Shown here in pieces: positions 1-7,395 of a stretch of 16,983 nucleotides of DNA. How positions within the stretch are numbered: position 1 is the first letter of the stretch; each line of letters begins with the position of its first letter. This DNA is from an uncultured Campylobacter sp. Lineage in GTDB: Bacteria > Campylobacterota > Campylobacteria > Campylobacterales > Campylobacteraceae. Under the pieces are notes generated by a model, which had not been told where the DNA came from, did no database searches, and saw only the letters and a program-made list of their open reading frames with translations. The stretch spans positions 1 through 16,983 of the forward strand of contig NZ_CALIMQ010000102.1 of the NCBI RefSeq assembly GCF_938045535.1, given 5' to 3'. Made by a program: the position numbers and the translations under genes.

Positions 1-94
1 TCATCACCATACCCAAAATCGCCAATGCAAACTGCGGCCTATAATCCCTAAAATAGGGCTTAAAGCGCGATAGTAAAGTTTTAAAGCCGTTCAA
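1..94 (-). CDS. msbA: MsbA-type lipid A/LPS ABC exporter, N-terminal fragment
   Basis: Only the first 31 codons lie in the window; the gene runs off the left edge. MsbA is an inner-membrane homodimeric ABC exporter that flips lipid A core/LPS precursors. What is visible is a short basic N-terminus, then KPYFRDYRPQF and a hydrophobic run (ALAILGMVM), which resembles the start of epsilonproteobacterial MsbA just before its first membrane helix. I place the start at the TTG at 94-92 because AAGGA (105-101) precedes it with a 6-nt gap; a second in-frame TTG at 100-98 touches the ribosome site. The name leans on synteny: cysS is followed by msbA in C. jejuni as I remember it. The ATP-binding domain is outside the window, so another ABC exporter cannot be excluded from sequence alone. 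Confidence 0.62.
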   Translation of the reverse strand, partial: MNGFKTLLSRFKPYFRDYRPQFALAILGMVM

Positions 95-109
95 ATACAA
101 TCCTTTTTT

Positions 110-290
110 ATAAAATTTTTAAAATTTAAAATCCTGAAATTCCTGAAATCCCAAAATTTATGAAATTCCAAAATTTTTGAAATTTAAGAATTTATAATTC
201 CAAAATTCCTGAAATTTCAAAATTTATAATTCTAAAATTCCTTAAATTTTAGAATTTCCAACCTCGAAATTTCTAAAATTTTAGAATTTC
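110..290. repeat. A/T-rich low-complexity repeat block upstream of msbA
   Basis: The block is built from recurring words such as GAAATTCC, CAAAATTTAT and AATTCTAAAATT. The clearest unit is a 29-bp direct repeat at 189-217 and 221-249, 32 bp apart, with 27 of 29 bases identical. The second copy runs into an inverted repeat: AATTCTAAAATT (228-239) and AATTTTAGAATT (245-256), a perfect 12-bp stem with a 5-nt loop. A second near-palindrome, CTAAAATTTTAGAA, lies around 273-286. On the minus strand these units give TATAAA words upstream of msbA, so the block could also serve as its promoter; this is inference. Confidence 0.6.
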
Positions 291-839
291 GGCCGCGAGG
301 CAGCACAAAATTTGCGCGGCGGCGCGGGACTAATTTGCGCTTCGCAAGCTCGCTAAATCAACTCGCTCGCATGCGGCGACCGTACGGACGACGTCGAGAT
401 TTAGCTTTTTTATTTGCTACTTTCGAAGCGTAAAGCGCTTTAAATGGCTTTTGCGCATCGCAGAGCGGTTTTTACATTACCATTTTTAAAGCGTAAAGAG
501 CCTTAAAAGCGAGCGAGTTTTTATTCATCGCGATTTCTAAACACTTTCGCACGCTATAAGCGTTAAATGCTTTGAGGCGCCATAAAGCGCTCACAAATAC
601 CGTATCATAATATAACATCGCGTTTATCGCGACTTCGCATCGTCGCGCTGCATTGCTCTTTTGCACCACCGCACTAACTATAAAATCGCGACCTGCCTTG
701 CGCATTCGCCACTATATCAGCAACATCACCGAATGAAATCGTGACTTTCGTTGCTGTGTGCACCCACGAATATCGCCGAATAAAAATCGCGCCAAAATTT
801 GCACGTCACCACAGCATGTTCCACTGCACCTAGTCGCGT

Positions 840-1136
840 TAAAATTTACGCACAGGCTGCCGCAGTGCTACTTTCACTGCGCTGCATCGCAACTTTGCAT
901 CGCCAATTGCCATAAAATCGCACTAAAATTTACGCACAGACGAGCCGTAGTGCTACCGCTGTACCGCGCTATATCGCGCTGCTGCATCAGCCGCGCCGAC
1001 GAATGAAATTACGATCCGCCTCGCGCTTCTGTCGCCGCATCACGTCACACATCGCTCCTGCACCGTATCACTGAACAAAACCGCACCGCCGTATTGCGAT
1101 GCCGCAGATAAAAATCGCACTAAAATTTACGCGCGG
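840..1136. repeat. Dispersed degenerate copies of a TAAAATTTACGC unit
   Basis: Copies at 840-871 and 924-956 share TAAAATTTACGCACAG followed, after a variable stretch, by AGTGCTAC. A third partial copy starts at 1121. The second and third copies share 22 identical bases (914-935 and 1111-1132), which include AAAATCGCAC before the core. A weaker relative (AAAATCGCGCCAAAATTTGC) starts at about 783. The copies are diverged, which suggests old duplications rather than a recent mobile element. Confidence 0.55.
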
Positions 1137-1182
1137 ATTAGCGTTCGGATTTACGCTTCATATCGTAAAAATCGTAAAATTT

Positions 1183-1212
1183 AACGTAAAATTTTACGCT
1201 AAATTTTACGTT
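1183..1212 (-). terminator. Perfect 12-bp hairpin directly after the cysS stop codon
   Basis: AACGTAAAATTT (1183-1194) and AAATTTTACGTT (1201-1212) are exact reverse complements with a 6-nt loop. The last base abuts the cysS stop codon at 1213-1215. On the cysS transcript the stem is followed by U-rich sequence (AAAUUUUACGAUUUUUACG). That is compatible with 3'-end formation or RNA stability, but the stem is A/U-rich and the U-tract is interrupted, so this is not a classic intrinsic terminator. Confidence 0.4.
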
Positions 1213-2643
1213 CTACTCCGCTGCGACCTCCCAAACGGTGCCGCTAGGCGTATCCATCACTTCGATCTTCATATCAGCAAGGCGCGCTCTGATGGCATCC
1301 GCGCCCGCAAAATTCTTTTCCGCTTTCGCCTGTGCGCGCTGTTTTATCAGCTCCTCGATCTGTGCTCTTTGCTGCTCGCTCACGCCGAAGCGAAAGTATT
1401 CGGTCTCATCCTCATATAAAATTCCAAGGGTCTGCTTCGCAAACTCTAAATTTGCGGCGATCTGAGCCTTTAACGCCTTGTCTTTCGGCGCGCGATCGAG
1501 CGCTTCATTCGCTCCTGCTACGAAGCTATCGAGCACCGCAAGCGCGCCTGAGGCGTTGAGATCATCGCTTAAAAACTCCATCATCTCCGATCTAAATTTA
1601 GCCTCCGCAGCAGGCAACTCAGGCGTAGAATTTTGTCCCGCAGTGGGAGTTAAAACGTCACGCACGCGCTTTTTAAGGCGGTAAATTTTATCTAGCCTCT
1701 TTTTGCTCGCAAGCAGATCGGTCACCGAATAATTAAAATTTGCCCTGTAATGCGAGCTTAAGAGATAAAATCTCAGCGCCTCGCCGGGTGCGATTTTTAG
1801 AGCATCTCCTACAAAAAACGAGTTGCCTAGGCTCTTGCTCATCTTTTCGTTATTTACCTGCACGAAGCCGTTGTGGAGCCAGTATTTGCTTAGCGCTCTA
1901 TGGCGGGCGCAGCGGCACTGTGCGGCTTCGTTTTCGTGATGCGGGAAGAGCAGATCGGCGCCGCCTGCGTGAATGTCTATGCAAAATTGCGGATCGCCGC
2001 TATCAAGGTGCGCTAAAATCATCGCGACGCACTCGCTGTGCCAGCCCGGGCGCCCTTTGCCAAACGGGCTATCAAACCAATTCTCGTCAAATTTCCACAG
2101 CACGAAGTCCTTCTCGTCGTGCTTAGCATCGTTTGAGGCGACGCGGGCAATGTTTTTGCCGGCGCCCTCTTTTTTGCCGCTAAGGCTTAGATAATCCCCG
2201 TCCTTGCGCGTGTCGAAGTAGATGCCGTCACCTGTGATCTCGTAGGCAAAGCCTTTTTGAAGAAGCGAGGATATGAGCTCGCAGATCGCGGCGATATTTT
2301 CGGTCGCTTTGGGCGAAATGCTCGCGTCCGCGACGTTTAGCGCGCTCATATCCTGCAAATATCTGCGGGTGTAAAGCTCCGTGATCTCCTCCAGGCTCTT
2401 ACCGGTTTCCGCCATCTTTTTTAAAATTTTATCGTCGATGTCTGTGAAATTTCGCGCAAATTTAACCTCATAGCCCTCCGCTTGCAGTACGCGGCGCAGC
2501 AGATCGAAGCTTACGGCGCTTTTTGCGTGCCCCAAATGCGCATCGTCATAAACGGTCGGGCCGCAGGCGTAAATGCGCGCCAGCCCCTCGCTAATGGGCT
2601 TAAAAGGGAGCTTCTTTTTACTCAAACTATCATAAATTACCAT
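1213..2643 (-). CDS. cysS: Cysteinyl-tRNA synthetase
   Basis: This class I aminoacyl-tRNA synthetase charges tRNA-Cys with cysteine in the cytoplasm. At 476 aa it has normal family length. The HIGH-type signature is HLGH at residues 36-39 (within YACGPTVYDDAHLGHA), and KMSKS is at 267-271. The four zinc ligands that select cysteine are recognisable as C27, C205 (GWHSEC), H235 and E239 (PHHENE). The C-terminal third is helical, as in the anticodon-binding part of the family. ATG at 2643 is the start; AAAAGG lies about 9 nt upstream on the minus strand. The start lies inside the 3' end of murJ (14 nt overlap), so the two are probably co-transcribed and translationally coupled. All key residues are intact. 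Confidence 0.97.
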   Translation of the reverse strand: MVIYDSLSKKKLPFKPISEGLARIYACGPTVYDDAHLGHAKSAVSFDLLRRVLQAEGYEVKFARNFTDIDDKILKKMAETGKSLEEITELYTRRYLQDMSALNVADASISPKATENIAAICELISSLLQKGFAYEITGDGIYFDTRKDGDYLSLSGKKEGAGKNIARVASNDAKHDEKDFVLWKFDENWFDSPFGKGRPGWHSECVAMILAHLDSGDPQFCIDIHAGGADLLFPHHENEAAQCRCARHRALSKYWLHNGFVQVNNEKMSKSLGNSFFVGDALKIAPGEALRFYLLSSHYRANFNYSVTDLLASKKRLDKIYRLKKRVRDVLTPTAGQNSTPELPAAEAKFRSEMMEFLSDDLNASGALAVLDSFVAGANEALDRAPKDKALKAQIAANLEFAKQTLGILYEDETEYFRFGVSEQQRAQIEELIKQRAQAKAEKNFAGADAIRARLADMKIEVMDTPSGTVWEVAAE

Positions 2644-4027
2644 AATACAAGCCTTTTAAAATGTATAAAATCGCCGCATCGCCCGCGCAAAGCGCCGCGA
2701 TCGCAATAATTTTTTTTGCGCGGATTATAGCCAAAAAGTTATTAAATCCAAAAAAATAGAGATTAAAGCCAAGCAGAAACGCTCCCGTTATCGTGCTTGC
2801 AAACGCAAGCCCCACCGCACCGAAGGGTTTAAAAAACAGCGCGCACAAAGCGACGTTTATAAAGACGCACCAGATCGAAATTTTCGCGCTTAGCTTCTGC
2901 TTCATATTCGCATATAGCCAGTGCGAAAAAATCCTAGACAGCCCGAACGGCACGAGCCCCACCATATACGCGCCGAGAACTGCGGCGCATTCTATGGAAT
3001 TTTGGCGAGTAAATTCTCCGCGCTCAAACAGCAGCTGCGTGATCTCGTTTCGCAACATAACGCCGCCTATCGCAGAGAGCCCGAGCAGCGCCAAAAGGAA
3101 GTAAAATCCACGCTCGACGAGCGCCAGAGCTTGCGAGTCGTCGCGAGCTTTTACGAATTTGCTCATGCGCGGAAAGATCGCCGTGCTAAGCGCGATCGCA
3201 AAAAGCGCGAGCGGCAGCTGAAATATGCGGTTGGCGTAGTATAGATAGCTGATACTGCCGCTAGCAAGGAAGCTCGCAAAGAAGGTATCTATAAACGAGC
3301 TTAGCTGAAGTGCCGACGCGCCGAGCACGCCTGCGAAAAAATTTTTATAAAAGCCCTGCGTCTGCGGCTTATCGCCCCTCGCGAGCCGCGCAAAGCCGCC
3401 CGCTAAGACGCGCAGCATGCCGGTAAATTTCAACGCATAAACATGCACCGCGAGCTGCAAAAGTCCGCCCGCTACGACGCCGAAGCTAAGATAAAGCACC
3501 GCCGTGGCGCCGTCCTTACCGCGAGCTAGCAGAAGCGCCGCTATCATCGCTAAATTTAGAAGTGCGGTCGAAAACGCCGTCGTAGCGAAGTGGTCGCGAT
3601 ACTGAAGCAGCGAGGCAAAGAGCGTAACGACGAAGATAAACGTAAGGTAGAAAAAATTTATCCGCACGTATGGCACCGCAAGACTGATCTGTTCGGTGCT
3701 AAATCCGTATGCCAAAACTTTAGTAAAAACGGGCGCGGCGAGCAGCACGAGCGCCGTTAAAAGCGCGATGAAAACGCTAAATTTAATAAGCACTGCTGCG
3801 GCAAAAATTCCTTTTTTACGCGCGGCGGTAAAGCTAGGCAAAAAAGCCTGCGTAAAGGCCCCCTCGCCGAATAGTCTGCGGAAAAGATTGGGTAGTTTAA
3901 ACGCTACGAAAAACAGATCGCTATAAATTCCCGCGCCCAAAACCGATGCGGTAAGCAGATCGCGTACGAAACCCAAAACTCGCGAAACCAGCGTGCCTGC
4001 GCTATTTGTAAAAAAGCCTCTGAGCAT
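2630..4027 (-). CDS. murJ: Lipid II flippase MurJ (MviN family)
   Basis: MurJ is an inner-membrane MOP-superfamily protein that moves lipid II, the peptidoglycan precursor, to the periplasmic face. The protein is 465 aa and almost wholly hydrophobic, with about 13-14 membrane segments. The family N-terminus is clear: GTLVSRVLGFVRDLLTAS, SDLFFVAFKLPNLFRRLFGEGAF and FLPSF. R16, R22, D37 and R51 match the charged cavity residues R18, R24, D39 and R52 of E. coli MurJ. A later ANRIFQLPLALFAIALST segment matches the region of E. coli R270. It is somewhat shorter than E. coli MurJ (511 aa). The start is ATG at 4027 with GGAG 4 nt upstream. It is the first gene of the leftward unit murJ-cysS and diverges from mlaE across 80 bp. 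Confidence 0.95.
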   Translation of the reverse strand: MLRGFFTNSAGTLVSRVLGFVRDLLTASVLGAGIYSDLFFVAFKLPNLFRRLFGEGAFTQAFLPSFTAARKKGIFAAAVLIKFSVFIALLTALVLLAAPVFTKVLAYGFSTEQISLAVPYVRINFFYLTFIFVVTLFASLLQYRDHFATTAFSTALLNLAMIAALLLARGKDGATAVLYLSFGVVAGGLLQLAVHVYALKFTGMLRVLAGGFARLARGDKPQTQGFYKNFFAGVLGASALQLSSFIDTFFASFLASGSISYLYYANRIFQLPLALFAIALSTAIFPRMSKFVKARDDSQALALVERGFYFLLALLGLSAIGGVMLRNEITQLLFERGEFTRQNSIECAAVLGAYMVGLVPFGLSRIFSHWLYANMKQKLSAKISIWCVFINVALCALFFKPFGAVGLAFASTITGAFLLGFNLYFFGFNNFLAIIRAKKIIAIAALCAGDAAILYILKGLYYGNL

Positions 4028-4062
4028 AAATCTCCATTAAATTTTATAAAATGCCAAGGTTG

Positions 4063-4075
4063 ATTATATTATAAT
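4063..4075. promoter_or_regulatory. Back-to-back -10 boxes of the murJ and mlaE promoters
   Basis: The sequence is ATTATA-T-TATAAT. The plus-strand TATAAT is at 4070-4075; the minus-strand TATAAT reads 4068 to 4063. They are perfect reverse complements around one central T. If the usual 6-nt gap to the start point applies, leaders would be about 26 nt for mlaE (+1 near 4082) and about 29 nt for murJ (+1 near 4056). No good -35 box is visible on either side, which is normal for Campylobacter sigma-70 promoters. Two polymerases could not occupy both at once. The promoter role is inferred from consensus and position. Confidence 0.55.
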
Positions 4076-4107
4076 TTCCCCTATTTTTTGATTTTGGAGA
4101 GAAATTT

Positions 4108-5211
4108 TTGCGGAATTTAGCCTTTTCGCTCGAAAGCTCGGGCGGGAAAAACACCTTATCGCTACGCGGGCAGTGGAACTACAAAAGCTCGCGCTCCCAG
4201 CTGCTTGCACTAAAAAAAGCGGTAAAAAATCTAAACGAGCTGGAGCTAAGCTTAAGCGAAATTTCAAATTTAGACTATTTCATGGCGCTGATGATCAAAA
4301 ACGCCCTTGCCGGCAAGCGGGTTAGCCTTGTGGAGGATAGCTGCAAAGCCGCCAAAATTCTAAGCTTTATGGATGATAAAACGATCGATTTTAGCTACGT
4401 ACCCGAATCTCGCAGGCTAAATTTTTTAGCGCAGATCGGACTTTATTGTCATCTTGGAATTTTAGGCTTGCTAAGCCTTGCAAGCTTTTTGGGCGAGTTT
4501 TTTTCTAAACTCGCGGCTTTTATAATTCATCCGATGAAATTCCGTTTCAAAGAAACCGTAAATTTCATTAAAGATAGCGGCATAGACGCGCTTTTCATCG
4601 TCTCGCTGACGGCGTTTTTGATCGGTATCGTGCTTGCTTACATCGGTTCGGATATGCTCTCTAAATTTGGCGCTAGCATCTATATCATCGATATAATGGG
4701 TGCTTTGACGCTCCGTGAAGTAGCGCCTCTAATCGCCGCTATCGTTATCGCGGGTCGCTCGGCTTCGAGCTTTACGGCACAGATCGGCGTGATGAAGATC
4801 ACCGAGGAGATCGATGCGATGAGGACGATGGGCTTTGATCCGTTTTATTTTCTTGCGATGCCGCGCATTATCGCGATGGTACTAATCATGCCGCTAATCA
4901 TTTTTATCGCAGATTCGGTAAGTATTTTTGCTCAGATGATCGTGTGTGACGCGTATTTAGACATAGCCTTTAGCGATTATTTGGATAGATTTAAGGCTTC
5001 TGTAGAGCTTAGGCATTTTTTAGTAGGTATAATTAAAGCGCCATTTTTCGGGGCATTCATTGCTATCATCGGCTGCATGCGGGGTTTTGAGGTCAAAGGA
5101 AATACCCAAAGCATCGGTGAATACACTACCATTAGCGTCGTAAATGCGATATTTTGGGTCATTGCGATCGACGCGGTATTTGCGGTTCTGTTTTCGGAGA
5201 TCGGGCTATGA
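4108..5211 (+). CDS. mlaE: MlaE-type MCE transporter permease with N-terminal STAS-like domain
   Basis: This is the inner-membrane permease of an MCE/Mla phospholipid ABC transporter. Residues 1 to about 95 are soluble and look like a STAS (MlaB-like) domain: a short beta start (LAFSLESS, NTLSLRGQW), then LNELELSLSEISNLDYF. Residues 110-367 are the permease: five or so hydrophobic segments and the family motif LREVAPLIAAIVIAGRSAS with AQIGVMKITEEIDAM and MGFDP at 202-245, then GFEVKGNTQSIGEYTT near 326-341. The start is TTG at 4108 with GGAGA 7 nt upstream; no in-frame ATG fits as well. The 3' end overlaps mlaF by ATGA, implying translational coupling. I believe it corresponds to C. jejuni Cj1646 (iamB). 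The fused STAS domain may replace a separate MlaB, which I do not see here. Confidence 0.92.
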   Translation: MRNLAFSLESSGGKNTLSLRGQWNYKSSRSQLLALKKAVKNLNELELSLSEISNLDYFMALMIKNALAGKRVSLVEDSCKAAKILSFMDDKTIDFSYVPESRRLNFLAQIGLYCHLGILGLLSLASFLGEFFSKLAAFIIHPMKFRFKETVNFIKDSGIDALFIVSLTAFLIGIVLAYIGSDMLSKFGASIYIIDIMGALTLREVAPLIAAIVIAGRSASSFTAQIGVMKITEEIDAMRTMGFDPFYFLAMPRIIAMVLIMPLIIFIADSVSIFAQMIVCDAYLDIAFSDYLDRFKASVELRHFLVGIIKAPFFGAFIAIIGCMRGFEVKGNTQSIGEYTTISVVNAIFWVIAIDAVFAVLFSEIGL

Positions 5212-5978
5212 GCGAGCAAGTGCAATCCGGCGAAAGCGCTAAAATTATAGTCGCGCGCGATGTTACTACTGCGTACGGATCGCGCATTATGCACGATAGC
5301 GTAAGCTTTAGCGTCAAAAAGGGCGAAATTTACGGCTTTTTAGGTGGCAGCGGCAGCGGCAAAACGACGCTGATGAAAACGCTCATATTTTTAAAGCGCC
5401 CGCAAAGCGGCGAGATTAAAATTTTTGGGCGCGATATTTGGCGCGCGAGCGAAGCGGAGCAAAACGAGATCCGCCTAAAATGCGGCGTGATGTTTCAGTT
5501 CGGTGCGCTTTACAGCTCAATGAGCGTGCTCGAAAACGTAGGCGTGCTACTGCGCGAATACTCTAAATTTAGCGAGCGCGAGATAGATGAGCTATCGATG
5601 TTTTGGATCCAAAAGGTGGGGCTTAAGAAGGAGGCCGCCGCGCTTAGGCCAAACGAGCTTAGCGGCGGTATGAAAAAGCGCGTGGCGCTGGCTCGCGCGC
5701 TAGCTCTGAGCCCTGAAATTTTATTTTTGGACGAGCCAAACTCGGGGCTTGATCCGCTCAGCGCCAGAGCCCTTGATAGGCTTGTTTGCGAGCTTAGAGA
5801 TAGCCTCGGCGTCACGGTCGTGATGGTGACGCACGACGTGGATAGTATCTTTGACATTTTGGATCGGTTTTTGATCGTGGATAATCAAAAAATTGCCTTT
5901 GAAGGAAGCATTGAGGAAATTTCAAGCCTGGAGAATAATCCGCTCGAAGAGTTATTTAAGATGCGACAAAGAGATTGA
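5208..5978 (+). CDS. mlaF: MlaF-type MCE transporter ATP-binding protein
   Basis: This cytoplasmic ATPase subunit powers the MlaE permease. At 256 aa it has all ABC motifs: Walker A GGSGSGKT at 46-53, Q-loop Q97 (MFQFGAL), signature LSGGM at 151-155, Walker B ILFLDEP at 171-177 with catalytic E176, D-loop SGLDP, and H-loop H209 (VTHD). The FQFGALYSSMSVLENV stretch is typical of the MlaF/Ttg2A subgroup. The start is ATG at 5208, overlapping the mlaE stop by 4 nt (ATGA), with CGGAGA just upstream. An open frame does extend upstream to 5154, but that stretch overlaps mlaE and lacks homology-like sequence. I believe this is the C. jejuni Cj1647 (iamA) counterpart. It is separated from mlaD by an unusual 485 bp gap. 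Confidence 0.93.
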   Translation: MSEQVQSGESAKIIVARDVTTAYGSRIMHDSVSFSVKKGEIYGFLGGSGSGKTTLMKTLIFLKRPQSGEIKIFGRDIWRASEAEQNEIRLKCGVMFQFGALYSSMSVLENVGVLLREYSKFSEREIDELSMFWIQKVGLKKEAAALRPNELSGGMKKRVALARALALSPEILFLDEPNSGLDPLSARALDRLVCELRDSLGVTVVMVTHDVDSIFDILDRFLIVDNQKIAFEGSIEEISSLENNPLEELFKMRQRD

Positions 5979-6463
5979 GCTTCGGAATTTACCGAGCTAA
6001 AATACAGCTCGCGGCGGGTAAAATTTAGATAGGTAGGAGCTGAAATTTTAAAATAGTAGCGGAAAAATTTTAAATTTTAAACCTAGCGAGGAATTCCGGG
6101 CTCCGCAGGGCTTAAATTTTAAAATTTAGACCTTAGCGGCTCAATCGAAATTTTAAAATTTAGGCGGGTCGTATTTAAGGGCGTATTTAGGCGCATTTAT
6201 TGGATAGCGCATTAAATTTTAAAATTTTAACGAGCAAGCTGCGTTAAATTTAAACTGGGGCGGTAAAATTTTACGCTAAAATACGGCGCGACGATATTTT
6301 GAAATTTCAAAATGCACGCTAAGCTTTAAAATTTAAACTCAGATGATTCTGCAAATTTTGCGACTATTTGAGAAAGTGCTAAGTTTTAAAATTTAAGCCC
6401 AAATGGCTATTTTAAGGCATATCGCAGGGCTTAAATTTTACGCTCTGAAATTAGGAGAAAAGA
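5979..6463. repeat. 485 bp palindrome-rich gap inside the mla gene set
   Basis: No coding sequence. The gap is packed with A/T palindromic words: an exact TAAATTTTAAAATTTA at 6113-6128, one-mismatch versions at 6147-6162 and 6213-6228, and TAAAATTTTACGCTAAAAT at 6264-6282. An exact 18-bp direct repeat, CGCAGGGCTTAAATTTTA, occurs at 6104-6121 and 6423-6440. A diverged direct repeat beginning GCTAAG(C/T)TTTAAAATTTAA lies at 6318 and 6378, exactly 60 bp apart. Just after the mlaF stop there are two overlapping weak hairpins (5978-5998 and 5993-6011) that share one arm. Whether mlaF and mlaD share a transcript through this gap cannot be told from sequence. Confidence 0.65.
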
Positions 6464-7393
6464 TTGGAAAATAGAACTTCATACACGATAGTAGGCGCAT
6501 TTGTTATGATCTGCGTCGCGGCTCTTACGGCATTTATGTGGTGGATGCTTACTAAGACCGACCGCGGCGAGAGCTACCGCTCCTACTATATCCACACAAA
6601 AGAGCTTCCCGTAGGCATTAAGGAGAATTCCGAAGTTAAATTTATCGGCGTAAATGCGGGCATAATCAAAAGCATCGACTTTGCCGATATCGAAAATGCG
6701 ATTATTGAGATTGAAATTTCGGTAAAAAGCAAGCTACCGATCTCGCAAGATAGCGTCGCTAAGGTAGAATCTCAAGGCATAAGCGGAATCGCGTTTATAA
6801 ATATCACGAAAGGAAGTGGCAAGCTTTTTCCGCCGAATGATAAAAAGCCGATAATTGCACTGGATAAAACGCTTCTTGATAAAATCGGCTCCAAAGCCGA
6901 AGTCATCACCGATAGCGTGAGTGAGATGATCTTTAAGATTAACGGGCTATTGTCTAAGCAAAATACCGATAAAGTGGATAGAATTCTATCTTCGATGGAT
7001 AAATTTAGCGCTGAGCTAAGCGATGAGAAAAAATTCCAAAGCCTAGACGCACTGCTTGCTAACGTAAATACTCTCATAGCAAATTTAAACGAGCGCGAGA
7101 AGGAGCTAGACGCGCTGCTAGATAATCTAAATGCTTTTGCCGTGAGTGCTGCCAATCTATCGAATTCACTGGATAAAACCGCAGGTATCATCACTAAGCG
7201 TATCGATCGCGGCGAGTACAATCTAAAAGCGATCTTGGATCCTACGCTTGAGGAGGCAAAAAACACTCTTGGCGAGCTCAAAAAATCACTTAGAGAATTC
7301 CAAGGTGCGATGTTTAGGCTAGAGGACAATCCTTACGATTTCTTTTTCAAAGACACTTCTAAAGGCGCAGATCGCGACGATAAAAAGGAATAA
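6464..7393 (+). CDS. mlaD: MlaD-type MCE domain lipid-binding protein
   Basis: This is the membrane-anchored periplasmic substrate-binding subunit of the MCE transporter, expected to form a hexameric ring that passes lipids to or from MlaE. At 309 aa it has one N-terminal membrane helix (about residues 8-30, IVGAFVMICVAALTAFMWWML). One MCE domain follows at about 38-118, with the typical LPVGIKENSEVKFIGVNAG and GISGIAFINITKG motifs. The long C-terminal part (about 150-290) is helical and rich in Leu, Asn, Lys and Glu, looks like coiled coil, and exceeds the short E. coli MlaD tail. The start is TTG at 6464 with AGGAG 6 nt upstream. The lipoprotein gene follows after 2 nt. I believe this is the counterpart of C. 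jejuni Cj1648. Confidence 0.92.
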   Translation: MENRTSYTIVGAFVMICVAALTAFMWWMLTKTDRGESYRSYYIHTKELPVGIKENSEVKFIGVNAGIIKSIDFADIENAIIEIEISVKSKLPISQDSVAKVESQGISGIAFINITKGSGKLFPPNDKKPIIALDKTLLDKIGSKAEVITDSVSEMIFKINGLLSKQNTDKVDRILSSMDKFSAELSDEKKFQSLDALLANVNTLIANLNEREKELDALLDNLNAFAVSAANLSNSLDKTAGIITKRIDRGEYNLKAILDPTLEEAKNTLGELKKSLREFQGAMFRLEDNPYDFFFKDTSKGADRDDKKE

Positions 7394-7395
7394 AG

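Larger units (their letters stand above)
95..1212. other. 1.1 kb gene-free region between cysS and msbA
   Basis: No convincing coding sequence on either strand. The few open frames (472-705 minus, 758-1006 plus, 1099-1419 plus) have no ribosome site, no domain signal and odd composition rich in His, Cys and Arg; the last overlaps cysS antisense. The left part (110-290) is A/T-rich low-complexity repeat. The middle (300-760) is GC-rich and featureless to my eye. The right part (780-1212) carries degenerate copies of a TAAAATTTACGC-type unit and ends in a perfect hairpin touching the cysS stop codon. I see no tRNA, and no clear promoter for msbA beyond A/T-rich TATAAA-like words on the minus strand inside the low-complexity block. 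Confidence 0.7.

Noticed and set aside
472..1006. Open frames at 472-705 (minus) and 758-1006 (plus)
   Set aside because: No ribosome site, no domain pattern, unusual Cys/His/Arg-rich composition and repeat-derived words; they are more likely chance frames in non-coding DNA.
1740..2126. 128-codon plus-strand frame inside cysS
   Set aside because: It is antisense to a complete cysS with all catalytic motifs; its composition is that of a shadow frame.
6772..7329. 185-codon minus-strand frame inside mlaD
   Set aside because: The Ser/Leu-rich peptide is the reverse of a well-supported MCE gene and has no start signal of its own.
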